64,000 nucleotides of DNA from Lasiosphaeris hirsuta (taxonomy: Eukaryota > Ascomycota > Sordariomycetes > Sordariales > Lasiosphaeriaceae). The notes under the pieces were generated by a model. The model was not told the DNA's origin. It did no database searches and saw only the letters and a list, made by a program, of their open reading frames with translations. Shown piece by piece: positions 55,959 through 64,000 of this stretch. The stretch is from positions 5,766,001-5,830,000 of the forward strand of contig JAUKUA010000001.1 of NCBI GenBank assembly GCA_030549175.1, read 5' to 3'. Made by a program: the position numbers and the translations under genes. The first letter of the stretch is position 1; each line of letters opens with the position of its first letter.

Positions 55959-57215
55959 CTAACCCTGCAGCTTCCGTCTGCTGGCCCTCTTCTTTCCCTC
56001 AGGTGAATCTTCGTCGTCATCCACGTCCATAGCCTCGTCTTCGACGTCTCCATCCCCGGGTTCATCTATGTGGCCGCTCCTACGCTTGCCGTACCGCTGA
56101 GTCTTGCTCAGCCCCGCCCCGGTGGCGGCCGAAGCCCCGGAAGCTGACGCCGCTGCTGATGCTGATGCGGATCTGCCGCCGTGACCAAATCCCCCAAAGC
56201 CGCTGCCGAGCCCGCCGCCTGCGCTCGCGAAATTGCTACTGCCGGTGCCAACCGTCAGCATGGTCTTGCCGCCGTGGTGATCATAGGTGCCACCAAAACC
56301 ACCATTACCATTACCACCACCGACACTCGGGAGACCCGAGGAAGCTCCACCCCTTTGCTCGTCCTCAACCAGCTTGTCCATCTTGTTGGACCAGGCGGCC
56401 GCGTGGGCGGCGCGGCGGTCCGCATCAGCACGAAGCCCGCTCATCTGCGCCTCGAGTGACTGCAGCGTGGCCTCGCAGCGGTCGGCCCAGGCCTGCAAGC
56501 TCGAAAGCAGGCCCCCGATTGCGTTGTTACCGTCTTCGCTACTGGGGGCGACATCGCGGAGGGCGGCAACGCTGTTGACGCGCACGAGCTCATTCTTGGG
56601 GTCCAGCTGCGCGTGGATGAGACCCGCGTAAATAGCGCTGATAACAAGCTCCTCGAGCTCGCGGGGCGAGGGGAGGTTGAGAAGGCTGAGGAGCGAAGGG
56701 TAGCTGAGGGTGGACCTAGAGCTAGATACGACGGTGGTATTGCTACTCGTTGGGTTGGAGTCGCGGGCGAGAGTAAGCAGGGAGAGCTGGCGGAGCTTAA
56801 GCTTCTGGGCGTCGTTGAGGGTCGGGAGGGCATGGGCGGCTGTGCCATCCGTGAGCGAAGTATATGTTCCGTAGCTGAAGATCTGAAGCAGAGTTAGGTA
56901 GGGTGCGTACTCGTCGGATGACGATGCCAGCGCTTGAATCTGCGGGGTCTGGAGGAGTTCGGTGAAGATGAAGGCGTTGGGCGCCGAGGTGGCCCGGACA
57001 ATGAGGCTAGCGGCAGCACGTGGAGAAGTCGCCGACTTGCTCAGGGCTAGGAAGGGCTAGGAAGGGTCAGTATGGGAGCTTTAGCCATATCATACCAAGA
57101 GGCGAAGGTATTCCGGCTCGTAACCTGACCTCGACTTCAAGACAGCACGGCTGTGCGGGGAAGGACCGAGCGGATGACGCACCTCAAGAGCATTGAGCGC
57201 CTTGATTTGCTCCAT
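55959..57215 (-). CDS. CSN7: COP9 signalosome subunit 7 (PCI domain)
   Basis: Two exons on the minus strand, 57215-57183 and 57056-55959, give 376 aa. The start MEQIKALNALE joined to PFLALSKSATSPRAAASLI is the standard opening of fungal CSN7. The PCI domain follows: AFIFTELLQTPQIQALASS, LTLLQIFSYGTYTSL, LNDAQKLKLRQLSLLTLAR, YPSLLSLLNLPSPRELEELVISAIYAGLI and DPKNELVRVNSVAALRDV. A coiled-coil-like helix (LSSLQAWADRCEATLQSLEAQM) comes next, then a Gly/Ser/Ala-rich tail with KRRSGHIDEP and an acidic DVDDDEDSPEGKKR. The COP9 signalosome removes Nedd8 from cullins, tuning SCF ligases. The tail is long for the family. Confidence 0.93.
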
Positions 57216-59274
57216 TGCGAAGGTATTGTCTGCCCTTACTACGCATCAAGATTTCAAGGTCGGGTTGGGAAAAGCCGCTGTGTTTGCACGAGACAAACAG
57301 GCGGCAAGTTGTTGAAGTGAGGTAGCTAGAGGTTGCTGCCCTTGGTCCTGTGTCGTGGTGATTGCAGCCTTGGTGGGGCTACCTGGGGTAAGGCTGAGCG
57401 AGCTGCGGGCTGCACTTAACCTCACCTTGCATTTTAGGGTGTGGCTTGGACGCTGACATGTGGCTGGGGCTTCACTATAGGTGTCCATGAGAGGGCAACC
57501 AAGTCCACTTTTTTCAAGAGCACGTTTCATTCGGGTCATTGAAAAATGGCCTTCAAACTATTTTACACAGTGTCACGCTATGCGATCGGGCTGGTGTCTC
57601 AAGGGCTACCGGCCTCGTAAGGCTAGCCGTCTGCCTCAGATCTGTTTGAACGTTGGAGCATTTGGAGTCGGGACCCAGCGCAAGGGCCAACCCCGTGGAT
57701 CGAATCCATGGGAGAGGGCAGTCCAGTGAATCCAAGACCAGGTTGCGAAGCCATTTGGTTCCTCAAGTGCTGCGACAAAATATCGATAGGAAACGTCGGA
57801 CACAGTGCGACTATTCTCCGCGCTTCAACGTCGCTCTCTTGGCTTACCTCAGTTTGGGTTGTATTCCCAGCCGCGTGAAGTCAAAGTGTGCTCTCAGGCA
57901 GAGAGACTATTGATTTCAATTGAATTAGATTGCATGCACAGCTTTCCGGCTGCTGTTCCATCGAGAATACTCGGGGGGAGTGGGGTGTGCGACCGAACAA
58001 TCACCAAAATAGATTGCTTTTTAGCTACGAGTCTTATGACACCGTCGGCAGTGCTTAGAGCCACGGCACTGAGTTGGTAACATGACCTTACTTGAGATGA
58101 CGGTGGCTAGGCAGTGGAGATGACGGTCGATAGACTTTTTCGGCTTGGCATCCTCATACTCTTTTATATTTACTTCTAATCAGGACAAGGCAGGGAGAAG
58201 CACTGCCCAGTAAGAGAGTATCATGGCGGGTGTCACGGCGTCTAGTAGTACAATACGCACCGCATTCGATACACGTACGTGGGCAGACAGGCCTACCTCT
58301 TGGATGTGCAGATTGCAGCATGCGATTGAGAAAGATCCAGGAGACCTCGGGTATTTCCCCGCTGTCCAAGGGGATGGTCTGTGCCGGACATCTGCTCAAT
58401 ATCCTGCAGCATGGCTCGTCTTCACTACGACGTATGCTAGTGCATGCGGACCAAGCCCTGTCCCCGATTTCTCCTTGATCGTACCTCAGCCAAAAAGTGA
58501 TGGTGTAGAAAAGGCAATCCGGACTTATTTCGAACACGTGGGATTTCGGGATCAATCAAGCAAGACTCTCCACAGGGATATCCGTTCTGTGCAATTTTCG
58601 AATCGAGCCGACTGGAAAGCCATATCGGAGGAAGCACCCGTGAATCAAGAGTGTCGATATAACTAACGGTGAACAAGTGCCCAATGTCAGGCTCAGGAAC
58701 GACCCAGCGACAATTTGGTCGACGTCTCAGCGCCGAACGCAAGCGGCCCAAGGCGGGCTGTGACTTCAGGGGCATCGAACGGAAAGGGGCACAGTGCGCA
58801 CCGCACCCCTCAGCACTCTCCACTCGTTAAGCCCACCTGGGGAGGGCCCTGTTGCCGATCCTCCCGTCTCCGTCTCGCTCGCGCACTCTCGAACGAAGGG
58901 ACGGGACCTGCTGACAAACTTCAGCCGAACGTGGTCGGAACGTGCTGAGCCTGATTCCCCATCTGCGCCGCTCTCTGTGCCCTTTGTAATAACAGTCAAT
59001 CCTGCTCCTTCACTTACGCAACGTGCAACTTTGCATTATATGTATTTTACTAAATAGGCAGCAGACTGCCATCGCTGGAAGGCCGCCTGTCCCGTCCTCG
59101 GCGAGAGCGAAGAAAACGCCAAGCTCTATTCTTCATTTCATCGACAGCATCCTTGCCAAATGCCAACGTTATAGCCGTCGCGACCCTCTCGTGAGCCGCT
59201 ACGTCAACCACCGCACTCGGGCCCGCTCGCAGCAGTTCTCTGGTCGAGAAACCCCCTCGAGCGAAGTTTGCGAG
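57216..59274. promoter_or_regulatory. 2-kb divergent region, CSN7 / copper ATPase gene
   Basis: Contains the promoters of both genes. ORFs at 57481-58080 and 58154-58823 on either strand show no domain. No copper-responsive element was identified with confidence. Confidence 0.4.
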
Positions 59275-62200
59275 ATGGCACCCTCCCGCATCCAAATCCC
59301 CCCGAGGGACACGACACAGTCGACCGCGTCGTTGGCGACACCAGCGGTAGCCCACATGGCTACCACGACTCTGAAGGTGGAGGGCATGACGTGAGTCGCG
59401 GCGCTACCCCTTACCACCGACTAAAAAGCAGGAATTTTAACATATTGCAGTTGCGGCGCATGCACTTCCGCAATTGAAGCAGGCTTCAAGGGCGTCGACG
59501 GCATCGGCAGTGTTTCGATCAGCTTGGTGATGGAGCGGGCGGTGGTCATGCATGATCCCCAGCGCATATCCGCCGAAGGGATACAAGAGATTATCGAAGA
59601 TCGAGGATTCGACGCAGAAGTTCTTGCTACTGATCTTCCGTCCCCCATGGCGCCTCGCTCTTCACTCAGCCTGCATCACACCAATAACGGCCCCACGATG
59701 ACGGTTACAGAGGTGGCTATCGAGGGTATGACATGTGGCGCCTGCACCTCGGCCGTTGAGGGGGGGTTTAAAGACGTTTCGGGTCTGAAGCATTTTAGCA
59801 TATCGTTACTATCAGAACGAGCTGTCATCGAGCACGATCCGACCCTTTTGACCGCTGAGGCGATATGCGAGCTTATCGAGGATCGAGGTTTTGGGGCATC
59901 CATTGTGAATAGCAACGAGAAGCAGCCGGAGACGAATACGGGAAGCGCAGGGTCCAGGGCGATGGTCGCCACTACGACAGTCGCGATTGAAGGCATGACA
60001 TGCGGCGCCTGCACCTCCTCAGTCGAAGAAGGATTCAAGAACTTGGATGGCCTTTTGCTCTTCAACATTAGCTTGTTAGCTGAGCGAGCTATGATTACAC
60101 ACGACCCGACGAAACTTTCGGCCGAGAAGATTGTCGAGATTATCGAAGACCGGGGATTCGATGCCAAGTTACTATCAACGACAATAGGAGCTGCCGACAG
60201 TTCCAGTGGTGTTTCAACAGCGCAATTCAAAATCTATGGAACCCTGGATGCCAATGCCGCCAAAACACTCGAGGACAAGCTTGCGGCCATGCCTGGTATC
60301 AACAGCGCAAAACTCTCTGTATCAACCTCCAGGTTGACCGTCATACACCTGCCAGCTATGACAGGTATGCGGGCCATCGTGGAGGCTGTTGAGGCTGCCG
60401 GCTTCAACGCTCTGGTCGCAGATAACGACGACAATAACGCCCAGCTCGAATCCCTCGCCAAGACCCGCGAAATCACCGAATGGAAGAGGGCGTTCAAGGT
60501 CTCCTTGAGCTTTGCGATCCCAGTATTCCTCATTAGCATGATTATTCCCATGTGCCTGCCCGTTATAGATCTTGGAAGGTTGAGGATCATCCCGGGCTTG
60601 TATGCTGGTGATGTCATATGTGGGCTCCTTACGATCCCAGTGCAATTCGGTATTGGAAGGCGCTTTTATGTCTCGGCCTGGAAATCAGTTAAGCACGGTT
60701 CGCCCACGATGGACGTTCTGGTCGTTCTCGGCACTTCGTGTGCTTTCTTTTTCAGTGTCATGGCCATGCTCGTTTCCATCCTCTTCGAGCCTCACTCCAA
60801 ACCGGGTACTCTCTTCGACACCAGTACCATGCTCATCACATTCATCTCGTTAGGCCGTTTTCTGGAGAACCGCGCCAAGGGTCAGACATCAAAAGCCCTT
60901 TCGCGGTTGATGTCTCTAGCTCCGTCAATGGCTACCATTTACGCAGACCCCATCGCTGCTGAGAAGGCCGCAGAAGAATGGGAGAGCACCGAAGAATCTG
61001 GGGGCCCGAAGACACCACGAGATGGAAACGCTGCAGAGGAGAAGGTGATACCTACCGAGCTTATACAAGTGGGCGACATCGTCATTCTTCGGCCTGGTGA
61101 CAAGATTCCTGCAGATGGTGCTCTGGTCAGGGGAGAAACATATGTGGACGAGAGCATGGTTACCGGCGAGGCCATGCCCATCCAAAAAACAAAGGGGAGC
61201 TTGCTAATCGGCGGCACTGTGAATGGTCATGGCCGAGTCGATTTCCGCGTCACGAGAGCGGGCCGCGACACGCAGCTCAGCCAAATTGTCAAGCTCGTTC
61301 AGGATGCCCAAACCACTCGGGCACCCATCCAGCGCCTAGCCGATACCATTGCCGGTTACTTCGTCCCAATGATCCTGTTCCTTGGTCTCATGACCTTTCT
61401 GGTCTGGATGGTGCTTAGCCACGTCCTCGCCAACCCTCCCAAAATCTTCCTCGAGGAGGCGAGCGGCGGTAAGATTATGGTGTGTGTAAAGCTCTGCATT
61501 TCCGTCATCGTCTTGGCCTGCCCTTGTGCTCTCGGTCTTGCTACCCCGACCGCGGTGATGGTTGGTACAGGAATCGGCGCTGAAAACGGCATCTTGGTAA
61601 AAGGTGGGGCAGCTTTGGAGACGACGACCAAGATCACCCAAGTTGTTCTCGACAAGACAGGCACAATCACTTACGGAAAGATGAGCGTGGCGAAGGTCAA
61701 GATTGTCTCGGCCTGGCAGGACGATGAGTGGCGCCGACGTATGTGGTGGACGATTGTCGGCCTGGCCGAGATGGGGAGTGAACACCCAGTTGGTAAAGCC
61801 GTCCTTGGGGCCGCAAAGACTAAGCTTGGTCTCGGTATCGAGGGAACAATTGATGGCAGCATCGGTGATTTCTCCGCAGCCGTGGGTAAGGGCATCAGCG
61901 CATATGTCGAGCCGGCATCAGCGACCGAGAGACTTCGTTACAAGGTCCTTGTCGGCAATGTTCGATATCTTCAAGAGAACAACGTCGAGGTTCCCGAAGA
62001 AGCGATCGAGGCCTCGGAGCAGATCAATGCGGCCGCAGCCTCAAACCTTTCCAAGGCCGCGACCGCCGGAAATGCGGGCACCACAAACATATTTATCGCG
62101 ATTGAAGGCGCGTATGCCGGCCACCTCTGTCTCTCCGACACGATCAAGGAGGGAGCTGCTGCTGCAATTGCCGTCCTGCATCGCATGGGGGTCAAAACCG

Positions 62201-62886
62201 CCATCGTTACCGGTGATCAGCGCAGCACCGCAGTGGCCGTCGCCGCAGCCGTTGGTATTGATGCTGATGATGTTTACGCCGGCGTTTCACCTGACCAGAA
62301 GCAAGCTATTATTCGCCGTATGCAGGATGAGGGGGCTGTCGTGGCTATGGTTGGTGACGGTATCAACGACTCACCTGCCCTTGCAACAGCCGATGTCGGC
62401 ATTGCCATGAGCTCTGGCACAGATGTCGCCATGGAAGCAGCCGACATCATCCTCATGCGGCCCAACGACCTCATGGATATCCCTGCGGCACTCCATCTCG
62501 CACGTACCATCTTCCGTCGCATCAAGCTCAACTTGATCTGGGCATGCCTGTACAACCTCATCGGTCTGCCCTTTGCCATGGGACTTTTCCTCCCGCTCGG
62601 CTACCACCTGCATCCCATGGGTGCGGGTGCGGCCATGGCAGCCAGCAGTGTCAGCGTTGTGCTGAGTAGTCTGTTCCTCAAGTTCTGGACGCGGCCCAAG
62701 TGGATGGACGAGGCGGTGTACGAGAAGCCAGGCTCGATCAAGCGCCGTGGTCGCGGGTGGGGTATCGTCGACGGTTTCGTCGTTCGTGTGCAGGACCTCG
62801 CTGGAAGGCTATTTGGGTCAGAGAAGAAGGAGGGAGAGGGATACGTGCCGCTTGCAACCTTGGATGTCGCGGAGCGGGCGGTGTAA
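59275..62886 (+). CDS. CCC2: Copper-transporting P1B-type ATPase, CCC2-like
   Basis: Two exons, 59275-59390 and 59451-62886, give 1183 aa; the intron falls inside the first metal-binding motif. Three heavy-metal domains each carry GMTCGACTS (about residues 37, 131 and 219). A fourth ferredoxin-like repeat (about 290-380) has no CxxC. The P-type core shows TGEA (about 609), the copper-selective CPC in LACPCALGLATPTA (about 728), DKTGT with the phosphorylated Asp (about 772), SEHP (about 814) and GDGINDSPALA (about 1007). CCC2/ATP7 pumps move cytosolic copper into the late Golgi for loading onto oxidases. The first three residues after ATG (MAPSRIQIPP) fit no signal peptide. CSN7 is the divergent neighbour. 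Confidence 0.95.
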
Positions 62887-63760
62887 GTCCGCAGTCAACC
62901 AGTGAAACATCACTGCATTTTTTTTTATTTGGGGCGAGGCGGTGGTCTCTGGTATTTTCGCTTTTGTTTTGGTGCGAGCAGGACGTTTCAAAGTATATAT
63001 AGGGCCGTGAATAGGTTTTGCATTCTTTGTACATAGGTTACCGGATATGTTTGCCGAGGTTGTCGCTGCGGTCTATGACGCTGTCAGAGAGGCATGACGG
63101 GAAGCGCCTAGAGATTTCGTGGTGGCTTTACTGGGGGTGAGCAAGTTTTGAAGTAAGCAGAGGCGCCCGCCTGTAAACTATAGCTAGCATTGCTGGATGG
63201 CATCAATCGATTCCTTTTGTATCACATGGGTTTCTGTGAGGGTCTGACGTGACGATTGGTACTTGTGAAAGGTTTTGGGAGGAGGAATGCAAATAATGTT
63301 GTTTGCATTGCTGGTGATGTATTGATGTCTTGGGCGTACGACATAAAAAACTGTGATTTTGATTTACCCGGATTCCATCTTGAATATGGTGAGAGGAGCA
63401 GAGTCTCAGCCTGACGGTGTGGCATGTTGGACGGTTTCACCTACCCGATAAGGAGTGACCTTGGCCAGCGTAGATGCTGTTCAATATACTTTGAATGCCA
63501 GGTAAGCTTGTTGACGAGTTTCCACGCCGGTAATCTGGCCGACAACTCCGCTGTTCACAATGACATGTTTTATGGTCAGTCTAAAATGAAAACCAGCGGG
63601 TTCAGCAACGCGTTCAATTTCTATCTGGCGCCTTGGCCGACATGGCATGCCTCTTGCATCCAATCCTCCTAATCACCCACCAGATACAATACAGAAAGAA
63701 ATGCTTTACGCATAAAAGATAACGCCATCGCTATGCCGTATACAGTTTTCGAAAGCATTT
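62887..63760. other. Convergent 3' flanks, no gene seen
   Basis: Holds the 3' UTR of the copper ATPase gene (T9 near 62918) and of the gene entering from the right edge. Confidence 0.45.
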
Positions 63761-64000
63761 TCACATCTCGGCGAACGTTTTGCCCACGTAATCCCCGCCA
63801 CACACAGCAGCCTTTTCTCCCTCGGTCAATGCCGCGCTGAACAGTCTCAAGTCATCCAGTGTTATGCTCCTATTCACGGCGAGTTCCTTCAGACTCCTGA
63901 GGTCGATCACGCGACTCCCATCGCCGCCTCCAATGACGTTTCCGGGGCTACCACCGAGATTATCCCCGTTCTTCCCCTTTTCCCGCGACAGAATGCCGAA
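63761..64000 (-). CDS. Unrecognised protein, C-terminal part (cut by window edge)
   Basis: On the minus strand the frame is open from the last base of the window for 79 codons to a TGA at 63763-63761. It begins FGILSREKGKNGDN, passes a Gly-rich GNVIGGGDGSR and continues as RVIDLRSLKELAVNR and LDDLRLFSAALTEGEKAAVCGG, ending KTFAEM. The composition looks coding, with alternating hydrophobic and charged residues in the second half. There is no ATG in the visible part because the 5' end lies outside. I do not recognise the family. Confidence 0.5.
   Translation of the reverse strand, partial: FGILSREKGKNGDNLGGSPGNVIGGGDGSRVIDLRSLKELAVNRSITLDDLRLFSAALTEGEKAAVCGGDYVGKTFAEM

Noticed and set aside
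61703..62410. 235-codon alternate-frame ORF inside the copper ATPase gene
   Set aside because: A shadow of the ATPase frame, which carries all P-type motifs.

Overview
The window is nuclear DNA of a filamentous ascomycete, most likely a sordariomycete of Sordariales/Chaetomiaceae type. Genes lie on both strands and are split by short introns (about 45-100 nt) with GT..AG ends and CTRAY-like branch sites such as gctaac and tactaac. The gene set is typically fungal: thioredoxin reductase, DUF1776, DUF1772, a RAX1-type RGS membrane protein, COP9 subunit 7, CAF-1 subunit B and a SesB/NB-ARC/TPR STAND protein. Broken Tc1/mariner transposases and C-to-T-type stop codons suggest repeat inactivation (RIP-like). 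Species was not determined. Products are called from motifs and remembered family features; no search was run.

Layout. 1-0.5 kb: 3' part of a DUF1772 gene. 0.5-12.5 kb: an accessory island with an NB-ARC relic (-), a dead Tc1/mariner transposase (+), a broken member of a fungal repeated family (-), one large intact NLR-like gene (4950-9027, +) ending in eight almost identical 126-bp TPR units, a second dead transposase (-), and two related small Gly/Ser/Asn/Tyr-rich genes (-), one apparently disrupted. 13-27 kb: a housekeeping block of thioredoxin reductase, quinone-oxidoreductase-like MDR, YTH1, DUF1776, a methyltransferase, an amidase and CAF-1 p60. 27-30.5 kb: gene-poor. 30.5-35.5 kb: ABCC transporter. 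36.4-39.2 kb: a large disordered protein and a 76-aa membrane protein only 15 nt apart on the same strand. 39-42.4 kb: mostly noncoding. 42.4-57.2 kb: F-box protein, SprT-like metalloprotease, CHK1, UBE2C-type E2, RPL31, RAX1-like RGS protein, CSN7. 59.2-62.9 kb: CCC2-type copper ATPase. 63.8-64 kb: 3' end of an unrecognised gene.

The cores are independent housekeeping genes, several in head-to-head pairs (MDR/YTH1, CHK1/UBE2C, RPL31/RAX1, CSN7/CCC2) that may share promoters. CHK1, the APC-type E2, CSN7 and the F-box protein all touch cell-cycle control or ubiquitin ligases, but nothing shows co-regulation. The most distinctive system is the NLR-like gene: an alpha/beta-hydrolase effector, NB-ARC switch and homogenised TPR sensor, with a second, broken NB-ARC start fused in frame to its N terminus, in an island bounded by transposon relics. 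Exon joins were checked by reading-frame arithmetic and are given in each entry.
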